The notes under the pieces were generated by a model. It searched no databases. It was not told the DNA's origin and saw only the letters and a program-made list of their open reading frames with translations. From Limanda limanda (Eukaryota; Chordata; Actinopteri; Pleuronectiformes; Pleuronectidae), in assembly GCF_963576545.1 (NCBI RefSeq), contig NC_083638.1:32847041-32911040 (forward strand): 64,000 nt of DNA. The letters run 5' to 3'. Numbering within the stretch: the stretch's first letter is position 1; the number at the start of each line of letters is the position of its first letter. This document shows, piece after piece, positions 1-33,842 of this stretch. Both the position numbers and the translations under genes were made by a program.

Positions 1-75
1 TGGGATTCAAGATGCCAACCTTCAGGTTGGAGGACAACTGCTCTACCCCCTCAGCCACAGCCTCCACATAACAGC
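1..75 (-). repeat. tRNA-derived SINE head (5' region, reverse orientation)
   Basis: Read on the minus strand this begins CTGTGGCTGAGGGGGTAGAG, a pol III A-box-like start, and ends in a degenerate B-box region. A related head occurs at 37680-37741, and a recognisably similar one is split around 39922-41770. The window edge cuts the copy, so its full extent is unknown. It is a SINE promoter region, not a functional tRNA gene, because no cloverleaf can be closed. Confidence 0.6.
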
Positions 76-229
76 ACTATAGGTATTAAGCCTCCTCATA
101 ACCATTACTATGGACTATAGCTTGTTTTTAAAAATGGATGGAATATGTCACATGTTGTATATCACATTTTGCACATTACTGATGTTACACAATGTATTTA
201 TTAGTCAGGATAACATAATTCATAGAGTA

Positions 230-960
230 TGATGTACTGTCCACTCACTAAATTAAGAACACCATACTTGAAATGGATAGTTCCTCCCTTTACTTTGGAA
301 TTCACTGAACGCTGGAAACTCGCCTCTGAGATTGTGCTCCATTTTGACCTTGTTGCATCGCATCATTTCTGCAGATTTGACAGCTGCCAATCTCCTCTTC
401 TAGCACAGCCTTAAGATTGTACTGGGTTCACATCTGGTGACTGTGGAGGTCACTGAAGTTCACCAAACTCACTGTAATGTTCATGAAACCAGTTTGACAC
501 TTTGTGACATGGAGCATTATCCATTGAACTTTAATGGATAATGCTCCATGTCACAAAATTTCCCGTTGGAAGGACGGAAACTGTGGCTATACATGGTCAG
601 CTCAGCAACTCCAGTCACATAAACTGAGGGCTACGTAAACGGATACATGTTTTAGTCTTCAACGGTCCAGTGTTGATGAGTCTGTGTCACTGCAGCCTCA
701 CTCTTCTGTTGTTGGCTGAAAGTAGAGGAGCCTGATGGGGTCTCTGCTGCTGGAGAACCATCCACCTCCAGGTTCGACATGTGAATTCTGACATGCTTCT
801 CCACCCAGCACAGTTGTAAAGAGTATTTATATGTGAGAGTTACAGATGGGCTACGCTAACTTAGACAACCACTCGAACTCTTCTGACCTCTCATCAACAA
901 GGTGTTTCAGCCGCACACAGCTGCTGTTCAGTGGACCGTTTGGTTTTGGGCTTTAATCTG
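230..960 (-). mobile_element. Degenerate Tc1/mariner-type transposon relic
   Basis: On the minus strand, 410-520 reads like the last part of a Tc1-type transposase gene: a block matching the usual 'DNAPCH..' region is followed by one matching the 'WPPQSPDLNP' region, with many substitutions and no open frame. The same family is present at 11140-12021 in rbbp7 intron 6; shared blocks include the text around 'gacatggagcattat' and 'cactgcagcctcactcttct'. The outer limits are approximate because the termini are eroded. A perfect hairpin lies inside it. Non-functional. Confidence 0.6.
501..557. repeat. Perfect 25-bp inverted repeat with 7-base loop
   Basis: Positions 501-525 are the exact reverse complement of 533-557, separated by GAACTTT. 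The palindrome lies inside the Tc1-type relic. The second copy of that relic, near 11375-11410, has the left arm but no right arm, so the right arm was probably made after insertion, for example by a local template switch. Confidence 0.9.
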
Positions 961-969
961 ACTGAAAAC

Positions 970-1313
970 AGAAAAACTCACTGAGACCACACACACACAC
1001 ACACACATGTACATATGAATGCGTTCCTCACAACAGTATGTTTAGGTGAAGGAGGTTGTGTACGCGTAACAACGCACACGAAGAATATATTTATATGTGT
1101 GCGTGTAGTTGGTTTCGTCAGTGCTCTGTACGCGCGCAGCATTGTCCCATTTGGTGTGTGAGCGCGCACTGGCGCATGCGCGGTGTGTGCATAGTGATTC
1201 GGCGGTGAAAAGGAACAAGCGAAGCACTGCCGGTCAGCGCATCAGCAGCAAGAGCCGAATCCACGTTCACCCACTTCCTTTGCTTTCGAGCGTCGTGACA
1301 CAGAGTTTGGAAC
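970..1313 (+). promoter_or_regulatory. rbbp7: rbbp7 CpG-rich promoter and 5' UTR
   Basis: From about 1060 to the start codon the DNA becomes rich in CG dinucleotides (CGCGCGCAGC, GAGCGCGCACTGG, GCGCATGCGCGG) after a CA microsatellite at 990-1006. No TATA box is seen at a useful distance. GCATGCGC at 1175-1182 resembles an NRF1-type element. This is the usual architecture of a broadly expressed vertebrate gene. The transcription start cannot be fixed; it probably lies within the last 100-150 bases before the ATG at 1314. Short open frames on both strands here are by-products of base composition. Confidence 0.6.
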
Positions 1314-15030
<13,717 letters not shown>

Positions 15031-15895
15031 CCCGGTGCTGCACCAATCTCTCTCGAGGCACGGCCCCTCCTCCCAACCTGGCCCCACCTGATGCCCTCTT
15101 CTCTACTTCACTCAAGTGCAAAATGAAAACGTCTGTTCTCCACATGAATGGAAAGTGTGGATTCAGAGACATTGTGGACTTGTTAACAGACCGATGGATT
15201 CAGTCGGTCTTCTTTACTCTGCACCATGGCTCAGGTACTCTGAAGCAGGCCAACATCCGACCATTTCAGTACCATCTCCAGTGTCTGGGGATCTGGTGGT
15301 GAAGGTGCTTCGAGCATAAAACTGTAATGTGCCAGTCACTGTAGGTCATTGAGAGCCATTCATCTGTTCATGTCAGAGGGCTCATGCAAAGATAAGTGTC
15401 ATTTTACATTTGGATCATGAATATCTAGGAAACCAGTAAAGAGGCTCCCTGAAGATAGAAATATGTAGTAGAACCTGCACAATAGATGAGTACCTGACCC
15501 TTATCCCTCTGAAGTCGGAGTGTTCAGCAGCTTTTCTTAATGTCCCACCTGAGTTATTGTTGGCTGTTATTTTTCTTGCATTTAGCTGACGCATCACTGT
15601 CTTGTGAAGAAACATTCCCTGTTTTTCTCCTAAAGGTTCATAAACTGCTAAGTTAGTGTCTCGAGTGAAAGGTGTGGGACTGGACAAGTGCACCTTTCTT
15701 TCCTCTACTCTTGTTACATTATAAATAACCCTGTTTTGTGTCCTGAAATCACAGTAAGATATTTGTAACTTTTTTAAAGCAAGTTTCTCATTCAATTACA
15801 GTTGTCCTCACTTCTAATTTGACAAAGGCATAACAATCTTCACTCCTCTGATTCCTTAGTTAAAGGAAATAAATCCATAGTAAAGAGTGCAAATT
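15031..15895 (+). other. rbbp7: rbbp7 3' UTR
   Basis: Non-coding sequence after the TAA at 15028-15030. The most plausible poly(A) signal is AATAAA at 15868-15873, giving a UTR of roughly 0.85 kb. A second AATAAA is at 15976-15981. The small frames in this stretch (for example 15116-15319 and the minus-strand 15795-15415) show no family features. Confidence 0.6.
15868..15873 (+). terminator. rbbp7: Candidate rbbp7 poly(A) signal
   Basis: Canonical AATAAA hexamer 838 bases after the rbbp7 stop codon. Cleavage would be expected near 15885-15900. Confidence 0.55.
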
Positions 15896-15905
15896 CTACA
15901 AAATG

Positions 15906-15911
15906 TTTATT
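15906..15911 (-). terminator. txlng: Candidate txlng poly(A) signal
   Basis: TTTATT on the plus strand is AATAAA on the minus strand, followed on that strand by CATTTTGTAG, a typical cleavage context. Alternatives on the minus strand are at 16751-16756 and 17924-17929, which would shorten the txlng 3' UTR. Confidence 0.45.
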
Positions 15912-18130
15912 GAAAAGAAAGACAGGATTTTAAGAACATTGTACAATCAAAGAGGGTGTGGGCTTTTTCAGTAAAAATAAAGCCCTCTGAAGCGGTGCTG
16001 ACTCGTGCCTCTTCTTTCACAATTTCTACAGAGGTAGATTCTGACATTACCTGAGTGTCAGTCTGGGCAAAGAGGAAACATGCTGCTCAGGGGTGTGACA
16101 ACTGTCCACCACTTGATACCAGAGAAGTACGCACACGTCAACCGAGCCTTTGAGTTCACATGTCCACAAAATGTGAAGGTAAATGCGTTGGGAGAACATT
16201 AGTAAGAAAATCAGCTGAACAGCAAGGCAATGTCTTCAAGGACATTTCATTGACATGTTAAACAGGCCAACTGTTCAGTACATAATGAAGGAAAAATATT
16301 TGAAACAACCCAACCTGACTCTTGCTGACCTTACTCAGACACTGAAACAGACTTAAGAAAGGACATTACTCCATGAGAAGGAAAAAATCATTGCACTTTA
16401 GTTTCTCAGATTCACTCATGATTTCTACAAACTGGAACTTGTCTTAGGGCCTAACAAGATGCTGTGCATCAGGAATGATGTTTTTTAGGTTATCAGAGCT
16501 GCTGAGGAACAGCAGCTGCAATCAGTGTTGACCCGGACTGAGTGAAGGAGAATAAAATTTCCAGTAAGTGTGAAAACCAGAGATCATGTATGCTACACAC
16601 ATCTGATCCTGCCAATGATCTGTTTCCTACACATCAGGACTACACTCAAACAGTATTGACAGCTTCTGTAAGATATTTAACAAAATCTTAGTGTTCAAAC
16701 CAAATCATCAGGTTTTCTTCCACCTTCAGGCTTCAAAGTTGATAAGGCAGTTTATTGTGATGTACCAGCATGATTTAAGTTTTCACACAATTACAGGAAG
16801 TTATTAGCCGGTATATGAAGCCGTTTACTCCTGACTCAGCTGTTCTCTGTGCACCCTGCATGATGGATCGTATTGACATCAGTTTCAAAAGAAAAGGGCC
16901 TGTGGAGATGCTGATTTGAATCTAGTGAGGAAACATGGGTTTAACCGAGTCTGGTTGATACGATGATGCATATTGCGTAAACCACAGACTGGTGTTGCTA
17001 GGTAAAAACACAACCTCCAGTAGCAACAAAAAGGGATTAGATACAAATTAATCATGACGGTAGCTGCCTGGTCAAGTTACATCAACCATCCTTAGACTGT
17101 GGTGACATACTGTCATTTACCTTTAGTAATCGGCAGTTGCAGGGGGGGATAAAAAGGAACCAGGGTTTCCACTTCTCTGTTTTCATTTGTTACACAACTA
17201 ATTCAATTTCCAATCACAGCAACAACTGAGTGCAATGAAATAACTGTCTTCTGAGAGATATGTGCAGAGCTCTCTAGCCCTCCCATTTAGATAGCAAAGC
17301 AACATTAGCCTGGTATAATGACAGGGTGTGTCGGTCATAGTGACACTGTGCAGCTTGTTCCGCTTGTGCACTTTAGAATTTTGCTTTCAGACTCATAACT
17401 AAACAGAAAATATTGGAAAATCTGTAACAAAAAAGTGATGGTCCTGGTGTTGATGGGTAGCAGGTGGGTCAAGGTAGCCATTTTATATGGATTTACAGAT
17501 TCATTTTGTCAAGATACCTCTGGTTCCAAAATACCACCTTATCCACACACACACAAAAAAAATCTCAACAATGAAGATGTCAAACGAGCCAACTCTACAT
17601 TGTGCTTGCTCTACACTAGGTCCTGCTTCCTCCTCAGATCACATTCTCACTGTGGGCTACACTAACACACTTACCTATGAAAAAAAGCATGTGGACCCAT
17701 TTGTGACAGAATCACTGGAGAACTTCTGATGAGATGCAACATCACAGGGATGGGCCATTTGACGAAATTAAAGACGGACTGCTTCAATTAGATTGCATGG
17801 ATATTTCTTATGAAAATACACTTATGGTAGAAAATGGAGTACAAAGTGCTCTCCACAAAGCCAATTATTACGGCCAACCTAAAGGTGGGCTAGCTCTTAG
17901 AATAGAATCTTTGATAAAGTCACTTTATTCTTCTTAAATGATTACACAAAAAGATATAAGTTCAGTTTCTGTGTAGAAACCTGCAAAGGCAAGTGTAGAC
18001 TTAAAAAACAGAGGAAATCTATATCTCCATTGAAGATGGTTTGTCTGGCTAGTTCTGGAACTAGGCTGGAGGCGTGTGGAACCCTAGTATCACACCCTTC
18101 TCATCTATACTCACACACATATAGGTTGGC
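15912..18130 (-). other. txlng: Probable txlng 3' UTR / intergenic spacer
   Basis: No coding exon is seen between the two convergent genes. If the distal signal at 15906 is used, this is a 2.2-kb 3' UTR of txlng; if a proximal signal is used, part of it is spacer. The frames at 17435-17937 do not resemble a protein family. Confidence 0.5.
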
Positions 18131-27456
<9,326 letters not shown>

Positions 27457-28961
27457 TTGTCCTGATCACAACCTACACATTCATAGAAAAACAGAATTGG
27501 TAGAAAATCTCCATGAGATTACAGCCTGACCAGCCACCAGTAATGAGCAGTGTCTGCAGAATACTGTCTAGATAAGAGGAAGACAAATTCAACAGCAGAC
27601 AACAAGAGTCCACCACGTGTTTGGAGAGGGGCAGGAGCAGTCTGAACATGCCGCCAGAGAGAAACATGTCAGCGCAGCACAGAGCAACTCTGCTCATGGG
27701 CACATTCACAAACACTGCAACAATGGGAGGGACTCTCTGGATATAGTGACACAATGCGCGGAAACAAGTCAAAATAAAGACGATCCCCACTACCTCACCC
27801 TGTCATTTGTGTGGGGCCTATAAACACTAGACTTCCCTCTCTACAATAACAGGCTAGCTTTAGCCTCACACCAGTATTCATGTACAATGACAACAAGTTG
27901 AAGACCGCTAAGCTTCATTCCATTCAGTTAGTGGAATGCCACACATGACAGGTAACTAACAACAGTTAGTGACAATCTACCTGATCGTGTAGGCTAATCA
28001 AAGTGAAGCTAACCTAAAGGAACACAGTTTATATTGATGCTGAATGACAACCGCCTACTAAACAATAGCATGACTGTTGGGCCAAAGTTGCAGTCAAGTG
28101 TAGTAGCGTGTTATTGTAATGGATTCTGAGCAGATACGATTAGTCGTGTTACATTTGAGCAAACCGCGTCAGTCCCCTGCATAGCTTACTGCCCCACCTG
28201 ATACAGACGAACACCCAGGACGTGTAGTTCGCTGCATTACTACGTGTTGTTCCCTCGTTTCACTCACTCTGTCTCCTTCAGAGAAAAAGAAGCAGCTCCC
28301 CCATGACATGTGTCCCACTGGGCACAAAAGCACAAGGTGCCATGTTACTTAACGTCGAGCGTTTCGTAGCCCTGGTACTACAACCGCTGGCTGCGTTTAT
28401 ACAACTTCACAAAGTGGGGAAATTCACTTAAACTCAAGTAAACTACTTGAGCCGAATTCAAGAGTGTCTTGTCATACAGTTAAAGGTGTTTCTAGTCAAA
28501 TGATAACAGCAAAGTGGCTTTGCAGATGAACAAGGTAGCCGTAACCGCTCGAAGCCGTAAATGGAGTCTGGTATGACGTTCCTTCGACTCAGGTCACGTT
28601 AGCTCCAGAGCTAAACGCACAGCACGCACTTCACTATTTGTCAGTTTAAACAAAGGAACGTAACAATTTACAGTGTCTGTGTATCTATTCAGACACATGG
28701 TGGATAGCAAAGCGCGCGGCTGCTAGACCCACAGTTATTAGCCGTAGAGGTGATTTGCTATTGTTAGCAGGGCTAATCCTGTGCTATGTGCTAAGCTAGC
28801 TGATGGCTAGCCCCATTGGCTAACATTAGAAGTAAACTTTGGCAAATGAGAAATGTGCGAGAGTAAACAAAAGGCTAAACAGAGAGTTAGTGCGGAGGTC
28901 AAATCAGCACGATACAATACCAGTGAATGAAATGTGCTGATGAAGCAACCAGAGCGTTTAC

Positions 28962-29050
28962 CTGTGTTTTCACTGTGGATAGAACCAGGACACAGTTAAC
29001 AAGCTGGCATCAAAGTGACACATATAAAGTCTAACGTCCGGTTGAATCCT
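28962..29050 (-). promoter_or_regulatory. txlng: Probable non-coding first exon / promoter region of txlng
   Basis: On the minus strand a strong donor (CACAG then GTAAACGC) sits at 28961, and a matching acceptor (TGTGTAG then GTTGTGATC) lies at about 27474, 17 bases before the txlng start codon. This suggests a 5' UTR exon at 28962 and upstream, spliced across 1.5 kb to the coding exon. No TATA box is evident. Modestly CG-rich stretches at 28140-28760 lie in the intron. The transcription start is a guess. Confidence 0.45.
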
Positions 29051-32000
29051 TTCAAAATTAAATTTATACGCGTGCATGTGGAGGGTTTCCAGAAGTTAAC
29101 ATTTTTATTCTATTGTTTATAAAAGGCTAGTACAGAAACGTTTGTTGTCATCTTCTGGAACACTTTCATTGAAATTATTATGTATTCGTTTCCTGCTGCG
29201 AAGACTACAAAATAGATATGATTTCCCACTGTTGTGACATAAATAAGTGCATTTAGCAGAATACTACTGTAAATCAAAGCATATAAGGTACTTATATTTT
29301 ACATGAGTGGTATCCTCTTGTGCTTCTGATACTTTACTTATACTCTACTTTGATTTTCAGACAGCTGTAATATAGCTCCTGGTTACTTTATAAGTTAAAC
29401 TTGTCACTACATTTGCATTAAATGTCACACTGCACCTTTGAATGTTTTCGAGTTTTAATATTGTATTGTGTTTGACATTTTTTTTATAGTAACCACTTTC
29501 TACCTTGATTTGACTTAATTTAACTATTGCACTGCTGAGCTGGTCGGTTTCTCGTTGTCCAACACATTTCATTGTACTGTTGACCCTGTGTTAACTTAAA
29601 TAAACCTATAAACTTACATACAATTCATTAGAGGAGCTTGGTCACAGACTGTACTAACTATCAGTATATACAATTGAGAAGAAAAAATTAGTTAACTAAC
29701 AATAATTCAACTCTCAGATAATCAAGTCATCAGGAACAGTATGGATACTTAATTCACATCTGATTATCAGTTTGAATATGGTTACACTTTTCTCTAAGTA
29801 AGATTTTCAATGGGTGAATTTTACTTGTGAAGGAGTACCACCTTGCGGTATTCATAGTTTTACCTTTAATAACTTAACATTCATACCCATCATCATATGC
29901 TAACCATATATACAGTCTATGTTGCTTTTAACTTGAAGGCTGTCACAATTGCATGAGTTTGATGAAGCTAAAACCATAAGCAAGAGAGCTCCTGTTTGTT
30001 CCGGGACGTCAGAGAGGAGGGAAATAACAGCCACTTGATGCCATGTGTCAACAACCACTCTATCTATGTGATTACAGCGTCTCAGCTATTTCCCCGAGTT
30101 AACATCTTTCTCTTCTTGTTATAACAACAGCAACCTCTCATCTGGACATCATCATTTATTTGAACCAAAAACGTATAAACAAACTTTGAAGATGGCAAAC
30201 AAGCTTATGACAGGTTTTGCATTCAGTTATTGAGTTTGTATTAAATGTCTCTCACATGAACTGAATTGAGTGAGTTTACAATTCCTCACTCCCAAATCCT
30301 GTGCTGGCACAGTACCATAAGCAATCCATACAGTGTCCATATAATTTATAGGACAACATGTACATTTGTGATACGATATAATTAATTTATCCTATCAATC
30401 ATTACAAAAAATATTTACTGCCCAAAAGTTGGTTGTAATTAATGAAAACAATTTGCAAACTTTATCCTTAAAAAAAAATAATTTGACCTTAATGCCCCGG
30501 TCAAGGTACATGACAAAAACATCCAAAATTAAAATGGCTGTATTAAAAAAAACACCTTCTAATCAAAATAATGATTTGCTATTAACATTTTACTTATTAC
30601 TGGTTCTGGTCTCCCTTTAATGTTGTGTTGGACAATGTATTTACTTATTTATCCACTATATCAAATAAATATATGTACAGTAAGTCCTGGATGACAAATC
30701 CCACTCGAGTATAAGAATATACATTTTAGCAGAGAAACTGTAGTATAGAGTATTAAGGTAAGTTACTGGTTGGTCCCGCTGACTAATTATTAGATAATTA
30801 ATACTGCAGTGTATAAGTAATATTTCACCATTGAAGTAGCTGCAGCTGGAGTTAGTTTGAACTTTATAGTTTCATAACAGGGACACCAGACAAATCCGAG
30901 GGATCATCAGTTTATTAATGGTAAAAATAAAGACAAATCACATATATATACTTAAGCTAGTATTGTGTGCTGCACCAGGTATTTATTTTTTTAATGAAAA
31001 TGCCTTATATTTATGTTTCTTATGTATAGATGTATTATTGTTATTAATATCATCTTGGCTTTTAGTTTAAATATGTATTTTTTTTGTTGCAATATGAAAC
31101 ATTTAGAGACAACATTGCATTGGAGCTGCTAACTGTGTACTGGGTATGAACAAGCGGAAGTTATCATTTTATTTATTTTGATATTTTGATCACTGCATTA
31201 AGTTACATACACAGGTATTATTCTAAACACAAAACATTACTCTTCATGTCATGAGTTAGAGTGAGTTAGGAAATAGGCTGGATCAAGTGAATTTCTGAAT
31301 CATGACTGAACCTCCAGCCAATGAAAAGTCTGCTGTAATTTCATGGAACATGAGACACCAACACCACATTATTTGAGCCCAAAGTTTTGCTAATTTGATT
31401 TGAAATAAATATGTCTCTTCAGACGATAAGAAATTACTTTATTCTCTCATATGTCCTGTGGTTTAACCACCTGGCATCTGGACATACAGTCTTTACGATT
31501 GGGCCTTGAAGGCAGCATCACTGCAGCATCACAAGTAAATATAAGCATTTTGTTAACTTTGATGACTTTCATTATGTAAAGTCTACATTTTAATGTTCAA
31601 ATGAGGAAAGTCCTGGAACTCACTATCTGATCAAAAAATGTTAACTTTGGTTAACTCCTTCTAGGGACCACACATAATTTCAGCGTAAAAGATTTGACAT
31701 TTCACAAAGTTGTCATTATGCAAGGTGTTTTGCTTTTATTATGAACATCAAACTTGACATGGACCATCAGCCATATATAGATTTTGGAATGCATTTATAG
31801 AATCCAGTATGAACAATTCTCGGAGTCGACCACTATCCTTGGTTTGCCATCAGGGGGCACCAGTGTTGTATTTTGTAATGCATTTGACAAACATGTTTTA
31901 GTTAAATTATTCTCACAAGTTTCTGTTGTCAACAGCTGGTGTCCGCTAAGATGTTTAGTGTGACTAATTAAATGTTAGAGTGGTACTTGATTACAGACAA

Positions 32001-32188
32001 AAATAACGAAATATTTGGTTACAAATTATAATTATAATAAAATTATATGAATGTGCACTAAAAGCAGATAATCAATATTCAAACTTCTGGAGGATCAAAA
32101 GCATGACCTATTTGTGTAGATTCCCAGTCATCCAGGTCATGGTATGTTCAGAAGTTGAATCAGTGATCAACCGCAACTGGACTATTCG

Positions 32189-32286
32189 GTGTTTCTTGAA
32201 GATGTTACGCCACTCATCCAAAAGGCTTTTCAGTCAACAACCGAGAGGTCTTTTGGATGAGAGATGAAACATCTTTAAGAAACACA
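32189..32286. repeat. Imperfect 40-bp inverted repeat (fish repeat family)
   Basis: GTGTTTCTTGAAGATGTT...CTCATCCAAAAGG on the left pairs with the inverse of CCTC-type 'cttttggatgagagatgaaa...cttaagaaacac' on the right, with a spacer of about 15 bases. I recognise this as a widespread fish repeat but cannot name the family. The flanks show no further structure. Confidence 0.55.
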
Positions 32287-32429
32287 AGAAAGCCCTTTAC
32301 TTGTGCAACTTCTGAAGATTAGGACAACCCTCATTAAAATTCAACCAGGCCAGTATGTGTAGGGAATATGCTCTTAGTCAGTCATTCTTGAATAATTTAT
32401 TAATTGTGTATCTAATTTTTTTGGCAACA

Positions 32430-32545
32430 CTGGCGTCCTTTTAAGGATGTACTGTGGCTTTCACCCAATGTGTGCTGGGATTGGCTCCAGCTCCCTATGT
32501 GACCCTCAAAGATAAGCGGAGAAGATAATGGATTAATTGATGTTT
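32430..32545 (+). repeat. L2-like LINE/SINE 3'-tail fragment
   Basis: The run 'gtgctgggattggctccagc', followed by 'gtgaccctcaaagataagcgg' split words and 'ataatggatta', is the typical end of fish L2-related repeats. Only the tail is present. Confidence 0.55.
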
Positions 32546-33479
32546 AAAGCAATGAGGTAATGTGGGACAGCATGCTTTGGGTAATCTGGGACAATCATTT
32601 CAGTTCTTTAAATGGGGAAATCTGCACGTAGGGACTTCCTGCAGTGAAAAAACAGACTAAAAAGATGTAGCAAATGATCTGCAGTTGACAGGCGGGAGTT
32701 AATGGTAAATAGAGTATGTCCCTGTCTGCTTAGACTGATTGTCTGGTCGGATAAGCAGCAGATAATCAGTTAGCTCTCTAGGACAATGATGATCCAAAAA
32801 GCACAGAAGAGTCTGTCCTGTGATCTGTGGAGAGGACGATGGGCTGATCAATAATGATGAGTTTCTCACCTGCAAGGAGTGGATCCAATAGTATGGTGAA
32901 TTACCAAATGAATAATCTGTTATTGTTGCTTGCTGTTGATTGCATTTTAATAGATAAGAATGTTTCTTTATTTAAATAGGCTTCTTTATGAAAAATAATT
33001 TGACTTTAACATGTTAAAATTAATTAATGACAGTTCTATGAATAATATATCTTGTTCATTTTCTTAGTCATTTTTGGTATTATGATAATACAATTTTCAT
33101 GGTAATATTGAGCTTTGCCTGCACAAAGCAAGGTCCTTCTTTAAATAATACAAGTGTCTCAGATTAGCAAGTTACCTGTCCCAGATTATCAAATTCACAT
33201 AATACTGAAGAGTTAAGAAGTTGTTTTATGTTAAGTCTGTTTAAGTTGTAAGATCTATTGAATCTGTTTGTTTGAAAAATAGGGATAATAATTTCAGTAG
33301 GAGTGCCATTTTATGTTAAATCCGGCTAAAGTAATAAGATAATGTATTAAAGATTGTTCACTAGTAGAAAATTATTTAACTTTAACTTTAATTTACTTCT
33401 GTAAATAAAAAAAGAGTATCTGCTAAAGGAGTTTATTGGCTATTTTCTATGTATGATTATATATTTTATTATATATCAC

Positions 33480-33842
33480 GTTACATTCACTCTCGTCCTC
33501 TCCCGTAGTAATTTCATCAGGGCGGTCCTTGCTCAACCAGCCAATTATCGCAGAGCTGTGAGTTGGGAGCTGAACCTGATTGGTTTAAAGCAGTACACTG
33601 TTGCCGTACAGATAGACTATTGGTCAGACGGCTTGCGCTGACGCTGGAGTCCCGCCTGTTTTCTCCCGTCGGTGAGGACGTCGTCTCCATCCAGAGCAGA
33701 GGGGGAACCAGCAGAAAACCAGAAGCCTGGTGGACTGTTGGGAGGAAGAAAAGAGGGGAATCCCTAGCTGCTTCCCCGGGATTAAAACTCATGTTCCAGC
33801 GGGAGATCACAGCAGTCATTGCCGGTACTTCACTTACGGTAC
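33480..33842 (+). promoter_or_regulatory. ccdc102a: CG-rich promoter-like block, candidate first exon of ccdc102a
   Basis: This block is CG-rich in AT-rich surroundings and has CCAAT-type elements in both directions (AGCCAAT near 33539, ATTGG near 33580 and 33619). It ends in a good donor context, ACG|GTACGT, near 33839. ccdc102a has a coding exon 56039-56401 preceded by an acceptor at 55942 and so needs an upstream non-coding exon; this is the best-looking candidate, implying a 22-kb first intron. It could instead be an unrelated promoter or an old CG-rich repeat. Open frames on both strands here do not look like proteins. Confidence 0.35.

Larger units (their letters stand above)
29051..33480. 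other. Intergenic, no gene seen
   Basis: AT-rich sequence with no recognisable coding exon, RNA gene or intact transposon, except the hairpin at 32189-32286 and the LINE tail at 32430-32545. The longest frames are under 75 codons and low in complexity. Confidence 0.6.

Noticed and set aside
1..75. tRNA gene
   Set aside because: Pol III box-like words are present but the acceptor, D and anticodon arms do not form a cloverleaf; similar truncated heads recur at 37680 and around 39922/41705.
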